From: Arcuatula senhousia
Taxonomy: Eukaryota; Mollusca; Bivalvia; Mytilida; Mytilidae
Reading direction: 5' to 3'
DNA: 64,000 nucleotides
NCBI GenBank assembly: GCA_963971305.1
Contig: CAXARO010001834.1
Location: 29,067 to 93,066, forward strand
In this document: in pieces, positions 24,309 through 34,567 of the stretch
Layout: each line of letters begins with the position of its first letter
Numbering within the stretch: position 1 is the stretch's first letter
Translations under genes and position numbers: made by a program
Notes under the pieces: generated by a model
What the model was told of the DNA's origin: nothing
Seen by the model: the letters and a program-made list of their open reading frames with translations, nothing else
Databases searched by the model: none

Positions 24309-24714
24309 CTTATGTAAGACATGTTTGAATTTCTCCCTCGACTTAAATGCAGTTATACATGTTCTGCTGAAAATGCTGATGCAATAATGGTAAGGATACG
24401 TAATAATGGCTCTATTGCCGAATTGGTTCCTTTGAAGTTAAGATGGGCGGACAAATAACAAATATAGTGACATTTAGTCATAAATTGTTTGAAGATGATA
24501 TGTTTATTTTAATTAAACAGGAACAACGAATATTTTCAGTCGAATAACTAAATACCATTCAATGATCATTAAAACTTTTATACAGCATCCCTTTTTCCAC
24601 CATAAAGACTTATTTAAATAGTTTGAACATTTGGTCTATGATTTTCGGCAGGAATTGGTCACGGCAGCTCAGACCGCAATTTTTGGCGGTAGACCTGTCT
24701 TCGCCAGGCCATTG
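24309..24714. other. No gene seen
   Basis: Non-coding spacer between the SINE-like element and the 552-bp repeat. It has a G+C-richer patch at 24660-24715 (TTGGCGGTAGACCTGTCTTC), just before the repeat starts. Confidence 0.35.
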
Positions 24715-25266
24715 GCCTACTTCGCGCCGTGTGAATCATTTTATCACATGATTCAAAACTTTATTCAACTGATAAATAAATTAAGGACGAAACTTCAATT
24801 ATGAGAATCACTGTATCCCATGGTTCTCTTGTACTCTCAATTAAGCACGAACGTTCAATTATGAGAATCACTGTATCCCAGGGTTCTCTTGTTCAAAGTT
24901 AATCTATCTATATATATATTGTATCTATATATCTGCTTAAATGTGGTCTGCCAAATATATCGGCGACACAAAACTATAATGATTAAACAAATCTATCTAT
25001 ATATATCTATCTATATTGTATTTATATATCTGCTTATGTAGTCTGCCAAATATATCGGTGACACAAAACTATAATGATTTAACGGTTGAATATATCTTTA
25101 TTCATGAACATTTAAATATATCTTAATATTCATGAACATTTAAATGTATCTTTATGAACAATTTGAATTGATCTATCTACTTGTCATTGTAAATACATTT
25201 GCTAATTAAATGCAATGGCCTTTCCTGCCAAACTTTCTGTTTCAGTTATTTATGCATCTTGAATAA
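24715..25266 (+). repeat. 552-bp repeat, uninterrupted copy (empty Ngaro site)
   Basis: It starts GCCTACTTCGCGCCGTGTGA and ends TTATGCATCTTGAATAA. It contains an internal ~60-bp direct duplication built on CAATTATGAGAATCACTGTA, and ATCTATCT motifs. Positions 24715-25029 match 25751-26065 and positions 25030-25266 match 29373-29609, without length change (315 and 237 bp). It is therefore the pre-insertion form of the repeat that carries the Ngaro element; the empty junction is TTTATATAT|CTGCTTATG at 25029/25030. Confidence 0.9.
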
Positions 25267-25269
25267 ATT

Positions 25270-25473
25270 AATTTTGGCATTAAGCCGAAAATTGATTTAT
25301 TCAAGGGTTACTTCAAGCCTATGGTTATCAGGTACTGTTACGGGTATATTTACTATGTTTTAATCGTTTCTTTTGTAAGTGCATATTTGTGACGTCATGT
25401 ATTACGTACTTCCTTACGCTGTTTAGAAATCGATAAGCGAGGACGTGTTCATTTTCCAAAACAAATCACAAAC
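25270..25473 (+). repeat. 204-bp dispersed repeat, copy 2
   Basis: Near-identical to 18912-19115 and immediately downstream of the uninterrupted 552-bp repeat. Downstream of the Ngaro-bearing copy (29610 on) this block is absent, and different TTAACGTT-rich sequence follows. Confidence 0.8.
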
Positions 25474-25560
25474 CCTCCCACTAACAACCTTTCAATAATT
25501 GTTTTATTGTATGAATGCTTGAATCGTGTTGCTGGTTTTCGTTTTTATTTATAATTTCAG

Positions 25561-25704
25561 CATCCTGTTTCTCAAGCTAAAGACGTTGTTGGGTATCGAA
25601 AGACTGAGAACTTTATAGACCTATATGTAGCGAAAACAAGAAACGAGCATGGTGTTTGTGATCAACTAGTTTATTACTCGAGAGATTCGACATGGATATT
25701 GTAG
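25561..25704 (+). CDS. Possible terminal exon, unknown protein
   Basis: A pyrimidine-rich stretch ending in TTTCAG at 25560 precedes 47 open codons and a TAG at 25702-25704. The product begins HPVSQAKDVVGYRKTENFID and ends VYYSRDSTWIL, a balanced, protein-like composition unusual for this window. I do not recognise it. It could be the last exon of a host gene whose other exons are outside the window, or the relic of one. No conserved motif supports a function, and no polyadenylation signal stands out. Confidence 0.3.
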   Translation, partial: HPVSQAKDVVGYRKTENFIDLYVAKTRNEHGVCDQLVYYSRDSTWIL

Positions 25705-25750
25705 ATGTTATTAAAATTGTTACTTGACGTCAAAAGATTACAAAAGCCTA

Positions 25751-26065
25751 GCCTACTTCGCGCCGTGTGAATCATTTTATCACAGGATTCAAAACTTTAT
25801 TCCACTGATAAATAAATTAAGGACGAAACTTCAATTATGAGAATCACTGTACCCCAGGGTTCTCTTGTACTCTCAATTAAGCACGAACGTTCAATTATGA
25901 GAATCACTGTATCCCAGGGTTCTCTTGTTCAAAGTTAATCTATCTATATATATATTGTATCTATATATCTGCTTAAATGTGGTCTGCCAAATATATCGGC
26001 GACACAAAACTATAATGATTAAACAAATCTATCTATATATATCTATCTATATTGTATTTATATAT
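25751..26065 (+). repeat. 552-bp repeat, left half (Ngaro-occupied copy)
   Basis: Matches 24715-25029 base for base in length, with only scattered substitutions. The match stops at TTTATATAT (26065), where the Ngaro A1 repeat begins with TTATAATTTC. Confidence 0.9.
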
Positions 26066-26247
26066 TTATAATTTCATTCGTTTAAATGAAATGAATTAGA
26101 ATGAAATTAATTTCTCCTGGGTGTTAGTTCATCATAAGTGGCGTAGTGATTTTCATTTTCCCGCCCAGGGGTTTCTAGATTTTTGGCGCGTATTTTACTG
26201 CTCATTCATTCAGCACGACAACGTCCTACTGAACGGTTGGTAAATTT
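26066..26247 (+). repeat. Ngaro split repeat A1
   Basis: Begins TTATAATTTCATTCGTTTAA and ends CTGAACGGTTGGTAAATTT. It contains the inverted pair ATTTCATTCGTTTAAATGAAAT and CTCCTGGGTGTT/CCGCCCAGGGG. It matches A2 with only two or three differences (for example AAGTGG versus AATGG context). Confidence 0.92.
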
Positions 26248-26258
26248 GATCTGCACTT

Positions 26259-27041
26259 ATGGGTGCCCGTGGTGATGACCAGCGAGATGACCCAGGAGAT
26301 GAAGTGACACTTCGAGATATTTTAAACAAAGTCAAGGCTCAAGGTGATATTAGTTCCAAATTATCCCAAGAATTGTTAGAATTAAAAAATGAAGTACATG
26401 GCTCGGCAGTTTCTGTAGCTTCACAAGTCAAAAAACTTAAACATGATCAGGAGTACAAGTGGAAATTTGAAAGTAATAAAATCCAATATTCTTTATATTC
26501 AGAAATCCTAGAAGGTTTAAAGCAGGTTAATTGGGCTATTGAGAATTCTACATTTGACTATGCACGTGACACTATTATTGAAACAGCTGACAAGGTCAAG
26601 AAAAGGAACAAGCTTATTAAAGTAGCTGACAGTAGTGAGGCCGGTTGGGATACTGTAAGGCAGTATGAGTCCAATCCGGTCGCTAGCGATACCGACGATG
26701 AGAATAAGATTAATAAGGCAGAAAACAGGGCGCTTCGTAAGCGCAAGTTTAAGTCGGATAAAAAGGGGCCAAAAAAGATCATTCCTAGTGCTTCAGGTTC
26801 TGCTCAGTACAATCCTATTTTTGCAGCTAATGTTCGTCCACAGCAGCCCTTTCGTGAACCCCAATCCTGGTTTACCGGTGTCCCGCTATACTCAGGTGTG
26901 CCAGGATACACAAATGGTGGGATCCCGAATCGAAGTCAACAGGGAGGAGGTTGTTATGGATGTGGTTCGTTCCAGCACTACAGGAACAGGTGTCCCTTCA
27001 ACCCCAAGTCCCAGCTTAAACAAGGAAAACCAACAGAATGA
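26259..27041 (+). CDS. Ngaro Gag-like protein with zinc knuckle
   Basis: 260 codons, open, starting at the first ATG after A1 (MGARGDDQRDDPGDEV). The N-terminal half is charged and probably coiled-coil (residues ~15-80). The middle is Lys/Arg-rich (RALRKRKFKSDKKGPKK, ~155-172), suitable for nucleic-acid binding. The C-terminus has one CCHC zinc knuckle, CYGCGSFQHYRNRC (~232-245), spacing CX2CX4HX4C, as in retroelement nucleocapsids. It would package the element RNA. It overlaps the start of the downstream RT frame. It is the only intact ORF of the element; whether it is expressed is unknown. Confidence 0.8.
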   Translation: MGARGDDQRDDPGDEVTLRDILNKVKAQGDISSKLSQELLELKNEVHGSAVSVASQVKKLKHDQEYKWKFESNKIQYSLYSEILEGLKQVNWAIENSTFDYARDTIIETADKVKKRNKLIKVADSSEAGWDTVRQYESNPVASDTDDENKINKAENRALRKRKFKSDKKGPKKIIPSASGSAQYNPIFAANVRPQQPFREPQSWFTGVPLYSGVPGYTNGGIPNRSQQGGGCYGCGSFQHYRNRCPFNPKSQLKQGKPTE

Positions 27042-28699
27042 ATTTATAAAAGATGAGTATAATTATTATGATAGTAAATGTACTTTTAAATCATCTGATG
27101 CTAATATAACAGACGATTATTTCGAATATGAACAAGGTCAAGCTAACATTCGTGTTAAAGGCCGGTTAAAATCGAATTTGAGATTTTGGAAATCTATTGG
27201 ATGTTATGATTTTATTTTAGACACTATTTCATCTGGATATAAGATTCCATTTTACACTACACCGCCTTCAGTCTTTTTACATAATAATAAGTCTGCTATT
27301 ATGAACAGTTCTTTTGTTATTGAGGCCATTAATGACCTTTTGATTCGAGATTTAATTGTTGAGTGTGTTGATAAACCTATTGTTGTTAATCCACTTACTG
27401 TTTCTATTCAGAATAATGGCAAGAAGAGACTGATTTTAGATCTCAGACATGTTAATAAGCATTTATGGAAGACTAGCGTAAAGTTTGAAGACATTAGAAT
27501 TGCTATGCAATTTATTAAGAGTGGTTATTATTGCTTTAAATTTGCTATTCATTCCGCTTACCATCATATTGACATTTTTAGTCCGCATACTGATTTTTTA
27601 GGATTTTCATGGATATATGATGGTAAAGTCAGATTTTTTAAATTTTTAGTTTTGCCATTTGGACTTAGTTCCGCTTGCTACATTTTTACTAATTAAAAGT
27701 TACACGTCCACTTATAAAAAGTGGCGTGGCGAAGGTAAACAAATTTTGATGTATTTGGATGACGGCTTGGGTACACATTATGATAAACAAATAGCGTCCA
27801 ATACCGTTAAGAAGTATTTTTATGGTTTCCGTCGTTGGCGATTGTGGGCACGTGAACATAGTATTAATGACTCGGACATCTTCCCTGCTAAACCTTTTTA
27901 TGTGGCATTATATATAACTTCTCTCGTACAGTCAAGTAAATCTCGTGGACCGATCACAGATGCGTTTTACAGTTTAAAATGGGCACATTCCATTATTGGT
28001 GCATCGTCTCCTACTGACTCAGCGTTAGTTAGAAATGTATTCGAAGGTGCGGCCCGGAGAAACTGTTCTTCCATGAAGAAGAAAGAGCCGATTACTCCCG
28101 AGTTGCTTAGTAAGATGTACGACAAGTTCTTTCTTTTGGATAACATTTATTTTCAACGAACTATATGTGCATGTTTGCTTTCGTATGCTGGATTTTTACG
28201 TATTTCGGAATTGTTAAATCTAAGGAGATGCGATGTGAGATTTTATAGTCATTACATTTCTGTGTTCATTGAGAAAAGCAAAACCGATATTTATCGAGAC
28301 GGAAACTGGCTCCTTATAACTTAAACTGATACTCGTTTGTGTCCCGTGAGGAATCTACAGATGTATTTACAATGGACCGGTATTAAAGAAGACTCCGATG
28401 AATTGTTATTTCGTAATTTGTCTCTTGTGAAAGGCGTTCACATTTTCCGATCGGACAGACCGCTTTCCTATACATGTATGAGGGAACTATTTCAAGAAGT
28501 CTTTACTCCGTTTGTTAACATTAAAGACTTTGGTTTACACAGTCTACGAGCCGGAGGTGCTACCGCAGCTGCCAATTTCGGTGTGCCTGATAGACTTTTT
28601 AAGCGTCACGGACGTTGGAAATCAGAAACTTCAAAAGATGGTTATGTTAAAGACACTTTAGAGTCCCGTTTGGAAGTCTCTAAAAAGTTAGGAATATAA
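27001..28699 (+). pseudogene. Ngaro RT / tyrosine recombinase, inactivated
   Basis: Frame one carries the RT fingers and palm: KRLILDLRHVNKHL, then CFKFAIHSAYHHI, where the expected motif A aspartate is alanine (codon 27544-27546), and LPFGLSSACYIFT. It stops at 27694-27696 through a frameshift. The next frame resumes with GKQILMYLDDGLGTHYD (motif C). After DKQIASNTVK the text jumps to KKYFYGFRRWRLWAREH, so the rest of RT and the whole RNase H are deleted (junction ~27805). The tyrosine recombinase follows: GFLRISELLNLRRCD (first Arg), a nonsense TAA at 28322-28324, then HSLRAGGATAAANFG (HxxR), HGRW and the nucleophile Tyr in SKDGY. It ends LEVSKKLGI. Four independent lesions make it non-functional. 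The start position is approximate. Confidence 0.88.
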
Positions 28700-28735
28700 A
28701 ACTTTTGTCTTATTATTTTTCCCGTTCTTTTGTTC

Positions 28736-28917
28736 AGCAGCGGCGTTGTCGTGTAGCTATCCACTTTATATTGTCTTTGTCCCTTTATGGCCTACCCTTA
28801 TTACAGTAAGCAGTTTTTTAAACTGCCATCACTTGGTATCCGTTCGTTTAGTTTTTTGATATTTGGTATAATTTTGGGTTTTTTCACTTTGATGAATGTT
28901 TTGGTAGACCAGGAGAA
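28736..28917 (+). repeat. Ngaro split repeat B1
   Basis: Begins AGCAGCGGCGTTGTCGTGTA and ends GGTAGACCAGGAGAA, directly joined to A2. It matches B2 at 29191-29372 along all 182 bp as far as I compared. Confidence 0.92.
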
Positions 28918-29099
28918 TTATAATTTCATTCGTTTAAATGAAATGAATTAGAATGAAATTAATTTCTCCTGGGTGTTAGTTCATCATAAATGGCGTAGTG
29001 ATTTTCATTTTTCCGCCCAGGGGTTTCTAGATTTTTGGCGCGTATTTTACTGCTCATTCATTCAGCACGACAACGTCCTACTGAACGGTTGGTAAATTT
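28918..29099 (+). repeat. Ngaro split repeat A2
   Basis: Same 182 bp as A1 (TTATAATTTC...GGTAAATTT), joined directly to the end of B1. It is followed by a 91-bp spacer (29100-29190) unique to the right end. Confidence 0.92.
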
Positions 29100-29190
29100 T
29101 TAAAATTTTTGGTTTTGCAGAATTGTGCAGATGAGATTTATTTTGATATATGACTGTGCTGTGTGTTTACTGTATGAATATATTAAAACT

Positions 29191-29372
29191 AGCAGCGGCG
29201 TTGTCGTGTAGCTATCCACTTTATATTGTCTTTGTCCCTTTATGGCCTACCCTTATTACAGTAAGCAGTTTTTTAAACTGCCATCACTTGGTATCCGTTC
29301 GTTTAGTTTTTTGATATTTGGTATAATTTTGGGTTTTTTCACTTTGATGAATGTTTTGGTAGACCAGGAGAA
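29191..29372 (+). repeat. Ngaro split repeat B2 (right end)
   Basis: Same as B1. It ends GGAGAA at 29372, after which the host repeat resumes with CTGCTTATGTAGTCTGCC, exactly as in the empty copy at 25030. Confidence 0.92.
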
Positions 29373-29609
29373 CTGCTTATGTAGTCTGCCAAATATATCG
29401 GCGACACAAAACTATAATGATTTAACGGTTGAATATATCTTTATTCATGAACATTTAAATATATCTTAATATTCATGAACATTTAAATGTATCTTTATGA
29501 ACAATTTGAATTGATCTATCTACTTGTCATTGTAAATACATTTGCTTATTAAATGACATGGCCTTTCCTGCCAAACTTTCTGTTTCAGTTATTTATGCAT
29601 CTTGAATAA
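29373..29609 (+). repeat. 552-bp repeat, right half (Ngaro-occupied copy)
   Basis: Matches 25030-25266 over 237 bp. The two halves together reconstitute the uninterrupted copy, with neither a target duplication nor loss of bases at the insertion point. Confidence 0.9.
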
Positions 29610-29783
29610 TTAACGTTCAAAAGTTTAACACCAAATTAACGTTTAAATTGTTAAATTGCTTTCCGCGAACTCGACGTTACAGTTGTTCAACGTCATAATA
29701 GATTCGCGGAATAAGTTTCATCCGCGAAATACGGCATTTTCTTTATTTTGAAATTCAAAAACCACGGTGCGCTTAATCAATCA

Positions 29784-30200
29784 TGCACCGTTTCATAAAA
29801 GCTAGAGAAATCGAGGAGAGAAAATTCGCGCAAAGGTGTTTAGAAAAAAAAGAGTCAAAAGTCTTTAAGAAGACGATGATAATACAGAAGAGGAAGATTT
29901 ACAGGAGATTCGAGAAGATGCTGACGAAGACGAAAATATAAAGAGGGATGAAGGCCGTCGGATAATCGAGTTTATGAACTCTTGCAAATGAACTTTCCAT
30001 GAAAACTGTGGAAAGAGACGGGCTTATTTTTACATGACACGACAAAAGAAATCTGCTATGGTACGGGTAGTATCTTACTTATCAGATGCAGCAAGTGTCT
30101 TTAAATCAACTGCGTAAAGACCAACAAAATGCATAAGATCGAAGGAAAACGTGGACCTGGTGTATTAAACTCAAATAGTAAAATTGTAATTGGTAAATAA
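29784..30200 (+). pseudogene. Mutator-like transposase, N-terminal exon, decayed
   Basis: It begins MHRFIKAREIEERKFAQRC, shifts frame near 29865 into the acidic EDDDNTEEEDLQEIREDADE, then GRRIIEF. After another break the third segment (30024-30200) reads LFLHDTTKEICYGTGSILLI, RCSKCL, a TAA at 30102-30104, and NKMHKIEGKRGPGV with NSKIVIG. The GRRIxE ... C..C ... KRGP.xxNxK layout resembles the N-terminal domain of Mutator-like transposase genes common in bivalves (family recalled, not searched). NSKIVIG is followed at once by GTAAAT, a usable splice donor, so this may be a whole decayed exon; no catalytic domain follows. Confidence 0.55.
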
Positions 30201-30525
30201 GTTCTCCCCTCCCCTGAGACAATGATTAGAGGGGTTGGTCTCCAAAATTACAGTGTCCCCGCGCTAATTTGTAAATTCAGATTCGGCCGCGTTTTTTTGC
30301 TGTTGAAATGGGCATTTACATTACAAGCGTGTAAACTTATTCATAATGAATCGTACATATGAAATAAATATCGTTGGAAAGAATATCTTGCTGCTTTGTT
30401 AAGACTATTTTTCTTTTCATTTTTATTACACATTTTCCAAAGGAACAGTTAAAAGTCAACTGTACATTTTTTTTTTGCAAATTCAAACTAAGAAATAGAC
30501 TTCTTGGAAATCTAATACATTTCAA
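30201..30525. other. No gene seen
   Basis: Lies between the two Mutator-like fragments. A+T-rich, with weak ORFs on both strands that match nothing I know. Confidence 0.35.
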
Positions 30526-30620
30526 TTCCGTAAAGACCAACAAAATGCACAAGATTGAAGGAAAACGTGGACCTGGTGTATATAACTAAAACAGTAAAAT
30601 TGTAATTGGTAAATAATGTT
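30526..30620 (+). pseudogene. Second Mutator-like N-terminal fragment
   Basis: VKTNKMHKIEGKRGPGVYN, a stop, then NSKIVIGK. The sequence is nearly identical to 30108-30200, followed by the same GTAAATAA and a similar CCCCTCCCTGAG stretch. It is a partial duplication of the exon end, offset by ~418 bp, without the upstream part of the exon. Confidence 0.55.
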
Positions 30621-30779
30621 CCCCCTCCCTGAGTCAGCCCTCCCCCAACGGTCATTTGTTTTTTTATACCGCTGAGATTGGAGAATCAATTAATTAGTAC
30701 TAAGCCTGGAGAACTAAAACTTTAACTTTATATATTAACACGTTTCGTACACCAGCAAATACCTAACTGCTGCAAAGAG

Positions 30780-31240
30780 GGAATTGGCTTGAACTTTTCA
30801 AAATTTTAAATGCTCATCCATGCAGAAAAAATGGTTGATGTTTCACCTGTCGGGAATGAGCTTTAACAATTATTTTGTAAGTGGTCATCCACTTGGCAAA
30901 TATTGGTCACGGTCAGCATCTGAAGCTTGCACTGTGCTGAGCATCAATAGGTGCACCTACCAGTCATACCAATATTGTTGATGTGGCATTTGTCAGTGAG
31001 CGGGAATGGACTTAAACCATTCTTCTGTTAGTTGTCATTCATGCAGAAAATATAGGTCACAGCCAGCATCTTTAGCATATATTGTGCTTAGCATCACTAG
31101 ATGCACCTACTATAGCAATAAAGTTAATGTGGCACTATTTAGTAAATGTCCATGGACCTTAAACATTCTTCTGTAAGTGGATCTGGACGCCGACGCTCGG
31201 GGTATCTGAATAAGCCCCTCTCACTTTCGTGAGGTGAGCT
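30780..31240 (-). mobile_element. Helentron-like element end, family D
   Basis: Read on the minus strand it begins TTTT|AGCTCACCTCACGAAAGT, then GAGAGGGGCTTATTC, a short hairpin (GTGAG/CTCAC) just inside the end, like family A. It then runs into about three imperfect ~150-bp units (GTCATCCA..., around 30820, 30884 and 31034, each followed by AGCATC...TGCACCTACC). The far end is not clear. It has no coding capacity. Confidence 0.4.
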
Positions 31241-31315
31241 AAAATGTTTACGTGCTTATGTTGGTGACACATCGGTGATGTAGCCAAGGTCAAAGACCAA
31301 ATAAATGTAACATGG

Positions 31316-31525
31316 GTAATATAGAAAGTTTTATGCATTCACTTAGAAAAGAAACCGATGTCGGGATCAATGTAGATAAAGATAACATGTCTACCGAACT
31401 GAGTAATCTCATTTATCCAAGAAGAAAAGACTAAAAAGGCAAAGAAATGCCAGAGAAATCAAAGATCACAATGGTCCTGACTTGGTACAAACATTTCAAA
31501 AGAAATGGCGGGTTGAAGCGGTAAG
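31316..31525 (+). other. Possible exon relic, unknown
   Basis: An ATG frame gives MGNIESFMHSLRKETDVGIN and stops. The overlapping frame gives KKKRLKRQRNAREIKDHNG, then LVQTFQKKWRVEA, which runs into GTAAGT, a consensus splice donor, at about 31519. One base gained or lost would join them. The composition is protein-like but I recognise no family. It could belong to a host gene or to the Mutator-like relic upstream. Confidence 0.25.
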
Positions 31526-32932
31526 TAGACAATTTATAAACACAAATAATCTACACGTTCATATGGATTTGTGTCAAAGTATCCGGCAAATTTCCGTCCC
31601 TTTTTCGTCATGAAAATGACGCAAATTTTTTAACAAAAAAAAATCTGTAATTGCAAATCATTTTTTATGCTAACAACCATAATGAGAAAAAGGCAAGAAT
31701 TTCTTGTATTGTCATTGTCAATTATAAGATTTCTTTGAATATTGAGGAATTCAAATTTATGCTCTAGTAATATGTTTCCATTCGCGTTGGTCCTTTTCTA
31801 GAATGGACTCTACAAGCCTACAAAATCATTCTTTCGCGAAATATTGACAAATCAAGAGAGCATGACTACTGAGAACATGAAATAATTTTCTCGGATGACT
31901 GTAAAGCCGCCGACGCAGGGCGGATCAAGAAATTTTTTGAAAATGGTTGGGGTTCTGCATACAATCCACTGAGGATGAAAAGAAAGAATCCAGACTATTT
32001 ATTATTCGAAAATATACATGAAAATAACGAAATTTTCAGAGAAAAGCGGAGCATCCTGTACAATCACGGAGCACCCCTTGGATCAGGCACTGAAAATTTA
32101 CCAGGTCTCGTTGAGTGTTTGTCGAAATCCCCGAAAAAAGACAAATCCGGCCTTTCATAAAAAATATTAATAAAAAAAATAAAAATAATTATTGCATAAT
32201 AAAACCTTAAAGAGGTTAAGCAAATACAAATAATATAGCAATTCCTCATATAAACAGGTGCTTGTTTTCAAATACAAAGAAATTTTAAAATGAAACATTA
32301 AATTCATAAGTATATTACACAAGGTCATTGTTGACATGATAGAAGGGTTGCATCTCTTGATGTCAAATGCTAGTGTTTAACATGCATCATCAATCTTTTA
32401 TTAAACTTTTTCCATAGGTAAATAGTACATATATATTTTTCTACTTCTTCTGTTTGAAAATGACAGGAAACGCCATTGACGTTTTCCCGCCAAAAAGACG
32501 GAAAAAGAAATATTGTATTATTTCTTATTTTTTTGTCGTTCCCGTAAAAACAAGCACGTTAACCCCCTTCTTTTTTCCATATTTGGTTAACTGGTAAAAA
32601 GTTCTATCAAATATCAAAATTTTAGCGTATTTTCAACGGGAGAACCATTTTACATAAAGGGAAAACTAAGTCATAATTGATACATACGTTTTCGGCAATG
32701 ATGTTGGTAAATTGTAAAATTAAATTGGAAATGAGTTTCAAATTTAATAATTATTAACATTTAGATAATTAATAGACTTTCCTAAGCCAATTGTGTAAAT
32801 ACCCCAAACGGTAAGAAAAATACAATAGGTTAAACAGATACTAGAAAAACTATCAAGATCCTAAAATATGTGATTTTATGTAAATTTCAAGCCTTTATAT
32901 CTCGAAAATTAGTTCGATAAGGTGAACTTTTT
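31526..32932. other. No gene seen
   Basis: A+T-rich. A 61-codon ORF at 31975-32160 (+) has no recognisable motif. Poly-T/poly-A tracts are near 32560 and 32170. No element ends are identified. Confidence 0.35.
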
Positions 32933-34567
32933 AGCTCACCTGGCCAAAGGCCATGTGAGCTATTGCCATCACTTGGCTACCGTCGTCGTCGTCGTCGTCG
33001 TCGTCGTTAACTTTTCTTCAAACTTCTTCTCCTCTGAAACGGCTGAACAGATTCAAACCAAATTTGGTCTGATCGTACCTTAGGGTATCCCCCACAGAAC
33101 TGATGTGGGGATTTTCGATATGTCGAAAAACATGGCCGCCGTTGCTAAAAATGGATCAGGGGGGTCAGACTACTGTTTTTGGCTTGTAAATCAAAAAGGA
33201 TAAGAGATAGATGAAATCTGATGCCACCCTACTGCTTCAGCATCAAAAGCTCTACAAAAGTCTGAATGAGTCGAAGTTGTCAGATGACCCCTTATAGGGG
33301 TTACAGCCCCTTAAAGGTGAAAAATAGTGTTTTTTCATGTTTTTGCCCTATAGAATGAAAACTATTGCAGATAGAGAAAAGCTGTTGCTTGCTTAAATGT
33401 TCAGCTCATTTAATTCTACAAAAGTCTCCATAGGGTCGAAGTTGTCAGATGACCCCTTATAGGGGCTACGGCCCCTGAAATAATGTTTTTTCATGTTTTG
33501 GCCTATGGAATGAAAACTATTGCAGATAGAGAGAAGCTGTTGCTTGCTTAAATGTTCAGCAAATTTAGCTGTACAAAAGTCTCCATAGGGTGGAAGTTGT
33601 CAGATGACCCCTTATAGGGGTTACGGCCCCTAAAATGATGTTTTTCATGTTTTTGGCCTATAGAAAGAAAACTATAGCAGATAGAGAAAAGCTGTTGCTT
33701 GCTTAAATGTTCAGCTCATTTAGTTCTACAAAAGTCTCCATAGGGTCGAAGTTGTCAGATGGCTCCTTATAGGGGCTACGGCCCCTGAAATAATGTTTCT
33801 TCATGTTTTTGGCCTATGGAATGAAAACTATTGCAGATAGAGAGAAGCTGTTGCTTGCTTAAATGTTCAGCAAATTTAGCTGTACAAAAGTCTCCATAGG
33901 GTCGAATTTGTCAGATGACCCCTTATAGGGGTTACGGCCCCTAAAATGATGTTTTTTCATGTTTTTGGCCTATAGAAAGAAAACTATAGCAGATAGAGAA
34001 AAGCTGTTGCTTGCTTAAATGTTCAGCTCATTTAGCTCTACAAAAGTCTCCATAGGATCGAAGTCGTCTGATGACCCTTAATAGGGGTTACGGCCCCTAA
34101 AATAACTTTTTTTCATGTTTTTGGTCTATAGAATGAAAATTATAGCAGATAGAGAAAAGCTTTTGCTTGCTTAAATGTTCAGTTTATTTAGCTCTACAAA
34201 AGTCTCAATAGGATTGAAGTTGTCAGATGACCCTTTATAGGGGTTACAGCCCCTAAAATAACCTTTTTTATGTTTTTGGCCTTTAGAATGAAAACTAGAG
34301 CAGATACAGAAAAGCTGTTGCTTGCTTAAATGTTCAGTGCATAAAGCTCTACAAAAGTCTCCATAGGGTTGAAGTTGTCAGATGACCCCTTACAGGGGTT
34401 ACGGCCCCTAAAATAGTGGTTTTTTGTGTTTTTGGTCTATAGAATGAAAACTATAGTAGATAAAGAAAAAACTGTTGCTTGCTTAAATGTTCAGCTCATT
34501 TAGCTTTACAAAATATAGGGTTGACATCAAGACCAGGTGAGCGATTTAGGCTCCTGGGAGCCTCTTG
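32933..34567 (+). mobile_element. Helentron-like element, family A, copy 4
   Basis: It starts AGCTCACCTGGCC, AAAGGCCATGTGAGCT (a hairpin with the compensated stem GGCC/GGCC instead of GGACC/GGTCC), followed by a pure (GTC)n run at ~32982-33007, a left arm and about eight ~155-bp units. It ends GCTCCTGGGAGCCTCTTG. T flanks both ends. Some units have AAAATGATG or AAATAATG in place of the AAAGGTGAAAAATAG spacer, marking a distinct sublineage. Confidence 0.7.

Larger units (their letters stand above)
26066..29372 (+). mobile_element. Ngaro-type DIRS retrotransposon, ends resolved
   Basis: The 3307-bp element has the order A1 (26066-26247), gag, RT/tyrosine-recombinase region, B1 (28736-28917), A2 (28918-29099), 91-bp spacer, B2 (29191-29372). 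All four repeats are 182 bp. B1 ends exactly where A2 begins, and B1|A2 equals the joined right and left ends of the element. That is the split-direct-repeat organisation used by DIRS-order elements to rebuild their ends from a circular intermediate. Insertion is by tyrosine recombinase rather than integrase, so no target duplication is expected, and none is seen against the empty paralogue. The cis-acting repeats are intact but the polyprotein is not, so the copy is non-autonomous. Confidence 0.92.
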
